Of a stretch of DNA of 64,000 nt, positions 1 to 8,302 are shown one piece after another (the first letter of the stretch is position 1; each line of letters opens with the position of its first letter). The stretch is from Mahella australiensis 50-1 BON (GTDB lineage: Bacteria; Bacillota; Clostridia; Mahellales; Mahellaceae), in the NCBI RefSeq assembly GCF_000213255.1, contig NC_015520.1, positions 372,001 to 436,000 on the forward strand, written 5' to 3'. The notes beneath the pieces were generated by a model that was given only the letters and a program-made list of their open reading frames with translations, had not been told where the DNA came from and did no database searches. Position numbers and translations under genes: made by a program.

Positions 1-476
1 TGTGTACTCCATTGCTCGAGGGTATTTGAGTACACCAGGTGATCTTTGGCATATTCTACGCTTATCTGACCAGGTACCGGTGTTATCAGCTTTATGCTGG
101 CGGTTGCATTGGATGTTGCAGCAGACGCCGCTTTGGCGGTTTTTACTATATTTGCTGTTTTGGCCGGTGCTGCCGGCGATTCCTCTTTTGTTTGTTGGCC
201 TGTTTCCTTGTCATTGACATCCTCTACCTTGAGTTCGACTTTTGCGTCGTCTACTACCGAATCGGTCGGAGCTGAGGGCTGCGCTTCTTTTGCAGGCTCG
301 CTCAGCGACAGTTGTTCGGGATTGGGCAAAAAGTTGTTATCGGATGTTATTATAGCTGTAGCAGCTATAATGGCTATACAGGCGAATAAAACGATGTAAA
401 AGCCCTGTTTATCCAGAAAATGGACTATTTTATCTTTTGCGAATGTATTTTTAAACCATGTGCCTATTCGTTTCAT
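1..476 (-). CDS. spoIIQ: SpoIIQ-like M23 family peptidase (partial, C-terminus outside window)
   Basis: Reading from ATG 476 to the window edge gives about 158 residues with no stop. A basic N-terminus is followed by one membrane segment (FYIVLFACIAIIAATAII, about residues 34-51), then an acidic, Ala/Pro-rich extracytoplasmic linker and the start of the conserved region (ISVEYAKDHLVYSNTLEQW). That last stretch is typical of SpoIIQ just before its LytM/M23 domain. SpoIIQ is a forespore membrane protein that pairs with SpoIIIAH across the engulfed forespore. An AGGAGG ribosome site lies at 491-496, a rather long 14 nt from the ATG. The catalytic part lies outside the window, so whether the zinc ligands are kept (they are lost in some homologues) cannot be seen. 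It diverges from flhO, as expected if the old spoIIQ/flhOP neighbourhood has been rearranged. Confidence 0.72.
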   Translation of the reverse strand, partial: MKRIGTWFKNTFAKDKIVHFLDKQGFYIVLFACIAIIAATAIITSDNNFLPNPEQLSLSEPAKEAQPSAPTDSVVDDAKVELKVEDVNDKETGQQTKEESPAAPAKTANIVKTAKAASAATSNATASIKLITPVPGQISVEYAKDHLVYSNTLEQWST

Positions 477-572
477 TTTATATTCGGATACCTCCTAATA
501 TTGTAATATAAAGCTACATTCGCTATATATTCTCCCATTTTATGCAATGTTTATACACGAATATTGCTCGTA

Positions 573-600
573 TAAAGTTTTATGCGCAGAATGCCGAATA
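573..600 (+). promoter_or_regulatory. Candidate sigma-D (FliA-type) flagellar promoter
   Basis: TAAA at 573-576 and GCCGAATA at 593-600 are separated by 16 nt. This is close to the sigma-D consensus TAAA-N15-GCCGATAT and sits 33 nt upstream of flhO, a flagellar gene. The match is by eye and the spacing is one base long, so it is a candidate only. Confidence 0.5.
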
Positions 601-633
601 AAAAATCAAGTGTAAGATTTGGAGGAAAACGAG

Positions 634-1422
634 ATGCTTCGCGGTTTATATAATGCAACTACTGCTATGCAGGTGGAAACTGCGCGTCTGAATGCCATAG
701 CCAATAATATAGCTAATGCAGAGACGACTGGATATAAAAAGGATAAAATGGTGTCACAAAGCTTCCCCGACGTGCTTGTGGCCAGAATAGGGAATAAAGC
801 CGGCGCTGTAATAAGGCCGTTTGATATCATCGGCTCTATAAATCATGGTGTACATGTGGATCAGGTAAAGACCGACTGGTTCCAAGGGCCTTTGCAGCAG
901 ACCGATAATACGACTGATTTGGCGTTAACAGGGAACGGCTTTTTTGTACTCAGGGTAGGCCAGAACGATTATCGGTATACCCGGGATGGTGCTTTTGCTG
1001 TAGATGCAGATGGTTATTTGGTTAATCAAAATGGATATCGGGTTCAGGGGTATGATAATCAGAACGAATTTGTGGATATACTTGTAGGCAATGAGCGTTT
1101 CAGCGTGGATCCGGCGGGTAATATATATACCGACCAGCGGCAGTATGCGGGTACAATAGCCGTAGAGGATTTTGATAATAGAGATGATGCTTTGGAAAAG
1201 GCCGGCGATAATCTCTATGTTGTCTATGACCCTGAACAATATCAATCTCACCCTGTAGGCACCGGTATAAAACAGGGGCATATAGAAGTGTCCAATGTCG
1301 ATATAAACAAAGAGATAACCGATATGATGGAGGTATACCGCCATTATGAATCAGCTCAGCGTATCGTGTCCATGCTGGATCAGACGCTGGACAAAACAGT
1401 AAACGAGGTGGGAAGGGTATGA
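634..1422 (+). CDS. flhO: Flagellar basal-body rod protein FlhO (FlgF/FlgG family)
   Basis: The 262-residue protein opens with MLRGLYNATTAM and the rod/hook signature LNAIANNIANAETTGYK. It has the central FlgG-type beta region (TDLALTGNGFFVL) and ends with the family C-terminal helix (EVSNVDINKEITDMMEVYRHYESAQR). Such proteins form the distal rod of the flagellum, exported by the type III apparatus. ATG 634 is chosen over an in-frame TTG at 619 because GGAGG at 621-625 stands 8 nt before it. The stop overlaps the next start (ATGA), so flhO and flhP are translationally coupled. In Bacillus subtilis the paralogous pair flhO-flhP follows spoIIID-mbl; here spoIIID and mbl are absent. Which of the two is FlgF-like or FlgG-like is not certain. 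Confidence 0.88.
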   Translation: MLRGLYNATTAMQVETARLNAIANNIANAETTGYKKDKMVSQSFPDVLVARIGNKAGAVIRPFDIIGSINHGVHVDQVKTDWFQGPLQQTDNTTDLALTGNGFFVLRVGQNDYRYTRDGAFAVDADGYLVNQNGYRVQGYDNQNEFVDILVGNERFSVDPAGNIYTDQRQYAGTIAVEDFDNRDDALEKAGDNLYVVYDPEQYQSHPVGTGIKQGHIEVSNVDINKEITDMMEVYRHYESAQRIVSMLDQTLDKTVNEVGRV

Positions 1423-2213
1423 TACAGGCGTTATGGACGGCAGGAGCCGGCCTTATAAGTCAGCAGTATAATGTGGATACTATAGCCAACAATATCGCTA
1501 ATGTCGATACAACAGCATTCAAGCGAAATACGGCGCATATCGAGGATATGCCCTATGTGTATAAGCTGAATCCAGCCATCCGTCAAGCCGATAATGAGGG
1601 CCTGTTGCCGCATATGGGTACGGGTGCCAGGGTAGTATCTTCGCCTAAATATTTTGCGCAGGGACCTATGCAGCAGACCGAGCGCAATCTGGATCTGGGC
1701 ATAGACGGTACGGCGTTTTTTGCTGTGACCGACGGCCAGGGAAATGTGTTTTATACGAGGGACGGCAATTTTAAGCTTACAGAGACTGAGGGTGAGGATG
1801 GACGGATCCACAGCTATATAACCACAGCAAATGGCTATTGGTTGCTGGATACGGAAGGTGCTCGCATAGAGATTCCGGCAGGTACGATAGAGGGCGATAT
1901 ATCCATAGATCCTTCCGGAGCGGTGATGGTCGAGGGAGCGCACATAGCAGATATCGCGTTGGTAGAGTTTACAAACCCGCAGGCGCTGGAAACACGCGGC
2001 GATAATCTTTATGCTGTAACAGATAACGTCGGCCCGAATTATTTGACCGACGGGGATTCCAAGGTAAGACAGGGATTTCTTGAAGCATCTAATGTGGATA
2101 TAGCCGATGAAATGGCGCGCATGATACGCGCACAGCGCGCATATCAGCTAAATGCCAGAGTGTTGCAGACCGCTGATGAGATGATAGGGCTGGCCAACAG
2201 CATAAGGCGCTAG
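1419..2213 (+). CDS. flhP: Flagellar basal-body rod protein FlhP (FlgG family)
   Basis: 264 residues, paralogous to the gene just upstream. It has the N-terminal rod signature (YNVDTIANNIANVDTTAFKR), the middle motif LDLGIDGTAFFAV and the C-terminal helix LEASNVDIADEMARMIRAQRAYQLNARVLQTADEM. It is predicted to build the distal rod of the flagellum together with FlhO. The start overlaps the flhO stop by 4 nt. Its stop codon TAG shares the palindrome CTAG (2210-2213) with the stop of the convergent SbcC-like gene, so the two genes meet with overlapping stops and no room for a terminator. Confidence 0.88.
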   Translation: MIQALWTAGAGLISQQYNVDTIANNIANVDTTAFKRNTAHIEDMPYVYKLNPAIRQADNEGLLPHMGTGARVVSSPKYFAQGPMQQTERNLDLGIDGTAFFAVTDGQGNVFYTRDGNFKLTETEGEDGRIHSYITTANGYWLLDTEGARIEIPAGTIEGDISIDPSGAVMVEGAHIADIALVEFTNPQALETRGDNLYAVTDNVGPNYLTDGDSKVRQGFLEASNVDIADEMARMIRAQRAYQLNARVLQTADEMIGLANSIRR

Positions 2214-4108
2214 AGCTCCATGTAATTGAAAGGCGCTTTGAGTTCATAGAGTGCTTGTATGTCCCTTTGATGGCAGGTTAAAAACAAGACCTGCCTTTTT
2301 TGTGCCAGCTGGCTTATATGAGCTAGAATCCTTTTTAACCTTATATCATCGTATTCCGAGAATGCATCGTCTATTATGATGGGTAGCGGCTTGTTATTCG
2401 ACAACATATCGGCTATAGCCAACCTTACTGCTATATAAAGCTGGTCTATAGTGCCGGCACTCAATTGCTCCATCGGTACCAGCTTACCCGTATCGGGATC
2501 AATTACCTTTATATCTAGCTCGGAAGATACTTTTAGTGCTGAATAGCGGCCATCGGTTATATAGCTGGCTAAAGAGGCGGCGGATCGATCCAAATACGGC
2601 GCAAAATCGCGTTGTATATCGGCCGATAGCTCTGTTATAACGTCTATGGCCTTTTGAACGGCCTGCTTTTTTAATGACATTGCATCGATATCATTCTGGA
2701 TACTCTGTATATCCTCATCTATGGCTGCTAAGGGTCTTATACCGGCTAATGAGGCGTCTATAGAAGCCTCCAATGCCGTTAACTCCACTTCTTTATCGTG
2801 TATAGCCTGTTGCATCAACCGTTCATATTCGGCATCAAGGCGCTCTATATCGTGTGTCAGGTTATCGAGTTGACGCATCATCGATATAACATGGGATGTA
2901 TCCGATGCTCCTATTTTCGAAAGGATTTCGTGCTTTTGCTCTTCCAGTATTCCGCAACGGTTAAGCAACTGTCGACGCTGTTGCTCGATTGCCAGGCTGT
3001 GCTGCTCAATGGTGCTTTTTAGCCGACGTATCTTGCTGTTGTCGCGTAAAAACAGCCATATTATAGGTATTGCGGCTATTATCAAAGGCGGTAGGGCTAC
3101 CGAGGCCGCTACGATCGCCGCCATGAGCATTATATAAAGTGTTCGGCGCTTTTTTATATTGTGCAGGTCGTTGTCCGAAACGGCGGGTTGACTGCGGCCG
3201 TATTGAGCCAATTCGATCCTCATGTTCTCCAATTGCCTGTCCAACGACATCAGTTGCTCTAATGGGTCGCCGTTGTTTTGCTTTATATATTCGGCGAGTG
3301 TATTCATTCGGTTAAGTTCATATTCTAGTTTTGTTCTATTCTGCCTGTTGGATAGTATGGCGGCATTATCGCTCATCCGGCCGCCGCGCATGGCTGCTAT
3401 TTCTTTTCTGAGGTCATGCGCTTTGGCTATGCTCTCTCGCATATCATCCATGCACTTTTGTGCCATGGTTTTCTCAGCCTCAAGCTGCCGCAGCTTTTGC
3501 GCGGCTTTGGCCCATGGGCGTGTCGGCGCGTTATCCGACCCAATATCATCCAATATGTTATTCAAGCATGATAATGCTTTGTTGACAGACACATCCTGTT
3601 GGCCAGATTGCATCATATTGATCCATGCGTCGGATACCTCTTTGGCCATTGTTTTGGATGAAAAGGCGTTGCGCTGATCTATGCTTATGGTATTGGTAAA
3701 GGCTGTGGCATTTAACCCCCAATGCCGTATTATCGCATCGGGTTCACGCGTACCGGGGAGTATAGCACAGGTAGCGCAGATATCTTCTCCAGTGGTAGCA
3801 TCGTATATGTTTACTCTATCATTGGCAAAGTCCCGTTCTATACGGTAAACTCTACTGTCGGTTTCATATTCTATAGCGCCTGTGTATGAAGAACCAAGCC
3901 ATGGCCTATAGCGCTGTCTACTGTCGGTAAAAGAGCGCCTGCGGGCATCGGCTTTTTTAAATCCATACAGCATGCCTTCTATAAAACTGCGTATAGTCGA
4001 CTTGCCAGCCTCATTGGCACCATATATGACATTAAGACCGGGCTTTAATTCTATAATATTGTCTTTGAATTTGCCGAAGTTTGAAATGTAAAGCTTTCTT
4101 ATAATCAT
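2210..4108 (-). CDS. yhaN: SbcC/Rad50-like ATPase (YhaN family)
   Basis: 632 residues. The N-terminal ABC-type half-domain has MIIRKLYISNFGKF and Walker A GANEAGKST (about residues 33-41). Coiled-coil arms follow, with a hydrophobic double segment between them (YIMLMAAIVAASVALPP and IIAAIPIIWLF, about residues 326-352). The C-terminal half-domain carries the signature LSAGTIDQLYIAVRLAI and Walker B LPIIIDDAFSEYD. YhaN pairs with the phosphoesterase YhaO, a relationship like SbcC-SbcD or Rad50-Mre11, acting on DNA ends. It is short for YhaN (B. subtilis YhaN is about 960 residues), the loss being in the coiled-coil arms. The membrane-hairpin-like segment in the middle suggests membrane attachment. 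The yhaO partner lies 1.6 kb upstream, separated by a glycosyltransferase and a repeat. Confidence 0.82.
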   Translation of the reverse strand: MIIRKLYISNFGKFKDNIIELKPGLNVIYGANEAGKSTIRSFIEGMLYGFKKADARRRSFTDSRQRYRPWLGSSYTGAIEYETDSRVYRIERDFANDRVNIYDATTGEDICATCAILPGTREPDAIIRHWGLNATAFTNTISIDQRNAFSSKTMAKEVSDAWINMMQSGQQDVSVNKALSCLNNILDDIGSDNAPTRPWAKAAQKLRQLEAEKTMAQKCMDDMRESIAKAHDLRKEIAAMRGGRMSDNAAILSNRQNRTKLEYELNRMNTLAEYIKQNNGDPLEQLMSLDRQLENMRIELAQYGRSQPAVSDNDLHNIKKRRTLYIMLMAAIVAASVALPPLIIAAIPIIWLFLRDNSKIRRLKSTIEQHSLAIEQQRRQLLNRCGILEEQKHEILSKIGASDTSHVISMMRQLDNLTHDIERLDAEYERLMQQAIHDKEVELTALEASIDASLAGIRPLAAIDEDIQSIQNDIDAMSLKKQAVQKAIDVITELSADIQRDFAPYLDRSAASLASYITDGRYSALKVSSELDIKVIDPDTGKLVPMEQLSAGTIDQLYIAVRLAIADMLSNNKPLPIIIDDAFSEYDDIRLKRILAHISQLAQKRQVLFLTCHQRDIQALYELKAPFNYMEL

Positions 4109-4117
4109 AACGTCAGC

Positions 4118-5347
4118 CTATATCATAAAGTGAAATCTTTCCATAAAGCGCCTGCCTTTTATGTAACTGCGCCGGGCAAGGCGATAGAGCTTTTGTGTTT
4201 GCTTTTTCCACAATAGCTCTTTCTGCAAGCTATCAGCTATGGAATATAGGTACATATACCGCGACATTATATTGTCCCAATCATATTGGATAGCTGCAGC
4301 ACGAGCATTTTGAGCCATGCTTTGCATTAATTGCTCATTCTTTATCATTGTTTCTACAGCATCAGCGAAGGCCACGGGGCTCCAATGGTTGCACAGCATG
4401 CCTGTAAAACCATTTTGTATGATATCCATACAACCGCTGCCTTTAGCGCCTATAACAGGCAATCCTGCCGACATGGCCTCGAGCGCTACATTGCCGAAGG
4501 TTTCTATATACGATGGGAATATGAATATATCGCTGGAGGCGTATGCTATGGAAAGCTGGGGGGTTCTCATATATCCTGTAAAGCATACGTTTTCAGGTGC
4601 GTGACGTGCCAGTTTATCCTTTATAGGCCCGTCCCCCACCATTATCAGCCTTATATTTTGCTCATAGCCGCGTGAATTCAATATATTCATCGTATCTATC
4701 AATACCGACAGGTTTTTATCTTTGGACATCCTGCCTACGTATAAAAGCGCCATTTTACCGTTAACTCCCATTTTGCTGCGCCAATTATCATCGCGGTAGA
4801 CGGGATTGAACTGTTGTATATCAACGCCATTTGGAAATACCAGCGCATTATTTATTCCATGTTTGTCCAATTGAGCCTTGGAAGCCGATGAGGGACAGCA
4901 TACCGTTTTGCATCTGCTGTAGAACCATCTCAGATATTGCCATATCACTGAATCGGCTATAGGTATCTTATAGGATTTTATCTGCTCAGCATAGTTGGTG
5001 TTATATGTAGCTACTACCGGTATGGGGTGTTCCATCGCGTATATAAGGCCGCATATGCCCATCGAAAATGGCGTCATTATATGTATTACGTCCGGTTTAT
5101 ATATATCCAGTTGCTTTTTTATTGTGGAGTAATTGGGCAAGGCGAAACGCGACTCTGGATAAAATACGAAGCGAAAACTGGACAGCCTTTGTATATTGTC
5201 CTCATCCTTGCAATAGCCCTTATACTCCGGAGCAAAGACCATATAGTCTATATTATTTTGGTTGAAATAATTTATCATTTGGCCTAAAACGGCGCTTACA
5301 CCGTTTATTTGGGGCAGAAAGCTGTCTGTAAACAGGGCTATTTTCAT
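4118..5347 (-). CDS. Glycosyltransferase family 4
   Basis: 409 residues with a GT-B fold. The N-terminal Rossmann half opens MKIALFTDSFLPQINGVSAV. The donor-binding half has FPNGVDIQQFNP, ALLYVGRMSKDKNL and the retaining GT4 signature FIFPSYIETFGNVALEAMSAGLPVIG. The opening resembles the glucosyl- or mannosyltransferases that act on diacylglycerol or phosphatidylinositol, so glycolipid synthesis at the cytoplasmic membrane is possible; the substrate cannot be read from sequence. The very basic C-terminus (KKQTQKLYRLARRSYIKGRRF) could bind membrane lipid. The ribosome site GGAGGTG precedes the ATG by 9-10 nt. It lies 9 nt upstream of yhaN in the same direction, so the two are probably co-transcribed even though their functions look unrelated. 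Confidence 0.85.
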   Translation of the reverse strand: MKIALFTDSFLPQINGVSAVLGQMINYFNQNNIDYMVFAPEYKGYCKDEDNIQRLSSFRFVFYPESRFALPNYSTIKKQLDIYKPDVIHIMTPFSMGICGLIYAMEHPIPVVATYNTNYAEQIKSYKIPIADSVIWQYLRWFYSRCKTVCCPSSASKAQLDKHGINNALVFPNGVDIQQFNPVYRDDNWRSKMGVNGKMALLYVGRMSKDKNLSVLIDTMNILNSRGYEQNIRLIMVGDGPIKDKLARHAPENVCFTGYMRTPQLSIAYASSDIFIFPSYIETFGNVALEAMSAGLPVIGAKGSGCMDIIQNGFTGMLCNHWSPVAFADAVETMIKNEQLMQSMAQNARAAAIQYDWDNIMSRYMYLYSIADSLQKELLWKKQTQKLYRLARRSYIKGRRFMERFHFMI

Positions 5348-5452
5348 AAATAAAGCACCTCCGCTCTATTTTCGACTATCTATTCTTCTAATTCATGACA
5401 ATATATAGCATATCATAAAAAAACCAAAAAATCCAGCTAACTTAAAATAAAT

Positions 5453-5513
5453 CTTCGATTCATAATATAGTAAGTTTAGCACATGCAATGATATAAAGCC
5501 TACACCCGCTACA
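5453..5513 (+). repeat. Family B repeat, terminal fragment
   Basis: This stretch is the reverse complement of the right end of the complete family B element at 11032-11428. It shares the outer end CTTCGATTCATAATATAG (CTGCGATTCGTAATATA in the complete copy), then GCACATGCAATGATATAAA and CCTACACCCGCTACAGG. It is joined directly to a hairpin module. Confidence 0.7.
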
Positions 5514-5619
5514 GGCTTAATATATATGCTGAGCGGGCTTTTGAAGCGTAGGACCACAGCAATCTGTGATTGCGTAGTGGTCCAGCTTCACAGCCGTAGC
5601 GAGGCATATATATTAAGCC
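5514..5619 (+). repeat. 106-bp hairpin module, copy 1
   Basis: Imperfect inverted repeat beginning GGCTTAATATATATGC and ending GCATATATATTAAGCC, with a long inner stem (GGACCAC...GTGGTCC) closed by AGCAATC-TGT-GATTGC. Further copies are at 11262-11367 (plus) and 13343-13448 (inverted). All three are 106 bp. The intergenic gap between yhaO and the glycosyltransferase (5348-5732) is filled by this module and its flanks; no gene is seen there. Confidence 0.85.
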
Positions 5620-5727
5620 GTGTCTACACTTCGCTAAGTTTCACCGGATATCCTCCACAAAATCGCCTTGAGTCTAATCGTTACCGTCGCCTATACATAA
5701 TGGTACCTGAACAGTCACTTGATTTTG
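5620..5727 (+). repeat. Family A repeat arm
   Basis: This arm matches the right-hand inverted repeat of the MITE-like element at 46406-46694: CTACACTTCGCTAAGTTTCACC, GATATCCTCCACAAAATCG, CTAATCGTTACC and the outer end CTGAACAGTCAC. It ends a few bases from the yhaO stop codon. Confidence 0.7.
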
Positions 5728-5732
5728 TAACA

Positions 5733-6887
5733 TTAATGGTCTTGTAATAGCACCTGTAACCCCATGTATAAGGCCTGGCGCAATACTTGCTGTTGCTCGC
5801 CTTCAGCGGCATTCAGCTTATCTTCCATGTGCTCTATGAATTGCCCTATTATATCATCCCTATGCTGCTCTTTTATATACTCGAGGTCGTAATCAGGAAC
5901 GGTCTGATCTACCACAGATATGCTGAAATATTGTTCCCTCAAATCTTCTATTATATCAGCTATGCTTTGTTTGAGCTGTGGATCTAATCTGCCAGTGAGA
6001 GTGAACGTATATAGATTGAAAGAGCGGTTTTGCGGGCTGTCCGAGTCCAGTATGCGTTTTGCCACGTCCTCACTGGTTTGAGCGCCATCCAATGATATCG
6101 TCACGTTTATATAACGCCTTTTAGCTATCGGTATCAGCTCTATACAGGCAGCGTTTTTATTAAGATGGCCGGATATAATGCCATGGTATCCAATCTCACT
6201 GCTGTCCAATGGCTCTATACTGCCTGCGTATGCCGCTAAGATATCGGTAGTAGAGCTGGCGGCATCCAAAGGCTGTATACGGCCGCTTGCATGGAAGGCA
6301 TACGGCCTGTGTATATGCCCCAAGGCTACGTAATCCATACGCCATCCTATCATTTGTTGCATGGCTATGGGCAAATACGGCGATGAGGAGGACTGCATCA
6401 AAGCGTCGCCATGTATAACGGCTACATTGATCCTCGATGTATCTACCCCGCCAACGTCGATGTAATTGCCGTATATCTCGGGCCTGTCCCACCCGAATCC
6501 ATATACCGATATAGGTATGTCGGGCAGGTCTATGCGCTCGATATACGGGGTTGTGAATATATGTACGTTGGAAGGCCACAGCCAATTTATATAAAAGGAC
6601 TTGCTGTGCACATAATCGTGATTGCCCGGCGATATAAATATGTGTGTCTCGGCGGTGCTGGCAAATGAACGGCTTATATCGGTTATTATCGGCCGGGTGA
6701 TATACTCATTTTCAAAAAGATCGCCTGTTATAAATAATAGCGGTATATGCCGATCTTTCGCCATTTTCAATACGGCCTTAAGTGCATCTATGATATCCTG
6801 GCGTCGTTGACGGGCGATGAACGAAGGCAAACCCTTAAACGGCGTGGCTATGTGCAGGTCGCCTATTTGCATAAACGGTATTTGCAT
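5733..6887 (-). CDS. yhaO: SbcD/Mre11-like DNA repair metallophosphoesterase (YhaO family)
   Basis: 384 residues beginning MQIPFMQIGDLHIATPF. The calcineurin-like phosphoesterase motifs are visible in order: GDLHI (first metal site), FITGDLFEN, SPGNHDYVHS, VIHGD and ALGHIHRPY. The C-terminal part is less conserved and would contact the SbcC-like partner. Together with the YhaN-like ATPase it is predicted to trim or cut DNA ends with Mn ions. ATG 6887 is chosen over an in-frame TTG at 6890 because GGAGG (6894-6898) is 7 nt away. The ATG overlaps the stop of the histidine kinase gene (TGATG), so the three upstream genes and yhaO probably share one transcript. Confidence 0.84.
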   Translation of the reverse strand: MQIPFMQIGDLHIATPFKGLPSFIARQRRQDIIDALKAVLKMAKDRHIPLLFITGDLFENEYITRPIITDISRSFASTAETHIFISPGNHDYVHSKSFYINWLWPSNVHIFTTPYIERIDLPDIPISVYGFGWDRPEIYGNYIDVGGVDTSRINVAVIHGDALMQSSSSPYLPIAMQQMIGWRMDYVALGHIHRPYAFHASGRIQPLDAASSTTDILAAYAGSIEPLDSSEIGYHGIISGHLNKNAACIELIPIAKRRYINVTISLDGAQTSEDVAKRILDSDSPQNRSFNLYTFTLTGRLDPQLKQSIADIIEDLREQYFSISVVDQTVPDYDLEYIKEQHRDDIIGQFIEHMEDKLNAAEGEQQQVLRQALYMGLQVLLQDH

Positions 6888-8302
6888 CAAGCCACCTCCC
6901 GGTACAAAGGCAAATAGAAGGCAAAGGTAGTGCTTTGATTCGGCTGGCTTTTTACAGTTATATCAGAGCCATGGGCGGTCAATATGCCGCGCGCGATGGT
7001 TAATCCTAAGCCGGTACCCTTTCGGTTGTGTTCTCCTTTATAGAACTTATCGAATATATGTGGCAGATCGTCTGGCGATATGCCGCGGCCAGTGTCGCTT
7101 ACCTGTATAAAGGCCTTACCATCGTGTTTTTCAGCCGATACGATGATGCGGCCATGCGTCGGCGTATGGTTTATGGCGTTTTGTATGAGATTATAGAGTA
7201 CCTGTTCTATGCGGCCTTCATCGGCATGTACGATTATATTATCATCAGCAGAGGCTGTCAGCTCTATCTGATTTTTAGCTGCCGCAGCTTCAAATCGCCG
7301 GCAGATCTCATGTATGCATCGACTTATGCTAAAAGGATGAGGATTTATGGACAGCGACCCTGATTCCAACTGCGACAGATCCAACAGGTCGCTGACCAAT
7401 TTTTGCAGTCTGGCGGTCTCATCGAGGATGATATCCACATACTGCTTTTGTTGCTCCGTATCTTTGACCACGCCATCCTTTAAGGCCTCGCTATATCCGC
7501 GGATCAATGATAAGGGCGTGCGCAGCTCGTGCGATACATTGGCGATGAGATCGCGGCGCATTTGATCCAACTTAGCCAGTTCCGATGACATATAGTTTAT
7601 GGCCGAGGCTAACTGTCCCAGTTCATCCTCGCCTTTTATATTTACTTTTTTGCTGAAATGGCCGGCGGCTATATCCAAAGTTGCGTTTCTCATTGCGGTG
7701 AGAGGACGCGATATATAGTTGGAAAGCCATAATGCAAATAGCATAGCTATGAGCATGAGTATCACGGCCAGCCAAAGCGTACGCATGTTTATAACCGATA
7801 CGACGCTGAGCAGGGTTTCGGCCGGTACGTGCATGACCACTGCGCCCGCGATCTGTTGTTCTATCAATATCGGCGTAGCGGCCACTATATTTTCGGTATA
7901 GCGCATAGGCATATTGCTCTTGTATACGACGGTATTTCCGGATAATAATTGTGAATAATCTCGACGCGACAACATGGCGGGGTTATGCCCCCGTCCGTTC
8001 ATCATGCCCACCATGCTGCCTGATTGGCCTTGTACAAGATCGTCGCGGCTCAATATGGTTATGCCAGCGTTTAAAAAACGCGAGATCATGCTCACCTGTT
8101 GCTCGACCTCATCGGAGTTTTGGGCTGATTCTATCATCGATGCCAATTGTTGGGCGTTTGCGGCCATTTGTTGAGCCTGCTGATCGAAATAAAAGCCTTG
8201 CATTAGCTGCCACTGAAATACCATGAATACGGCAAAGACCAATATTATAAGCAGTGATATAGCGCTCCATAACCTCATATAAAGCGTTTTAAACCGAATC
8301 AT
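6887..8302 (-). CDS. Two-component sensor histidine kinase
   Basis: 471 residues. Two membrane segments (about 14-31 and 176-198) flank an extracytoplasmic sensor region of about 140 residues rich in Met and Gln. A HAMP linker follows (about 197-249), then HisKA with the phosphorylated His 258 in SHELRTPLSL, and HATPase_c with the N box (LYNLIQNAINHT), G1 (DTGRGI), F (FDKFYKG) and G2 (GTGLGLTI) boxes. It overlaps the response-regulator gene by 14 nt, so the two form a cognate pair. The ligand is unknown. The Met-rich stretch SGSMVGMMNGRGHNPAM could be a metal-responsive loop, but this is only a suggestion. Confidence 0.93.
   Translation of the reverse strand: MIRFKTLYMRLWSAISLLIILVFAVFMVFQWQLMQGFYFDQQAQQMAANAQQLASMIESAQNSDEVEQQVSMISRFLNAGITILSRDDLVQGQSGSMVGMMNGRGHNPAMLSRRDYSQLLSGNTVVYKSNMPMRYTENIVAATPILIEQQIAGAVVMHVPAETLLSVVSVINMRTLWLAVILMLIAMLFALWLSNYISRPLTAMRNATLDIAAGHFSKKVNIKGEDELGQLASAINYMSSELAKLDQMRRDLIANVSHELRTPLSLIRGYSEALKDGVVKDTEQQKQYVDIILDETARLQKLVSDLLDLSQLESGSLSINPHPFSISRCIHEICRRFEAAAAKNQIELTASADDNIIVHADEGRIEQVLYNLIQNAINHTPTHGRIIVSAEKHDGKAFIQVSDTGRGISPDDLPHIFDKFYKGEHNRKGTGLGLTIARGILTAHGSDITVKSQPNQSTTFAFYLPLYREVA

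Noticed and set aside
925-1344. 139-codon minus-strand frame inside flhO
   Set aside because: It lies wholly antisense to a clear flagellar gene, has no ribosome site and no family pattern. Many such frames arise from the codon bias of the genome.
3222-3677. 151-codon plus-strand frame inside the YhaN-like gene
   Set aside because: Composition is a mirror of the coiled-coil region. There is no start signal.
5526-5747. 73-codon frame over the repeat between yhaO and the glycosyltransferase
   Set aside because: The same peptide recurs at 13263-13511 because the DNA is a repeat with hairpin structure. No ribosome site and no protein features.
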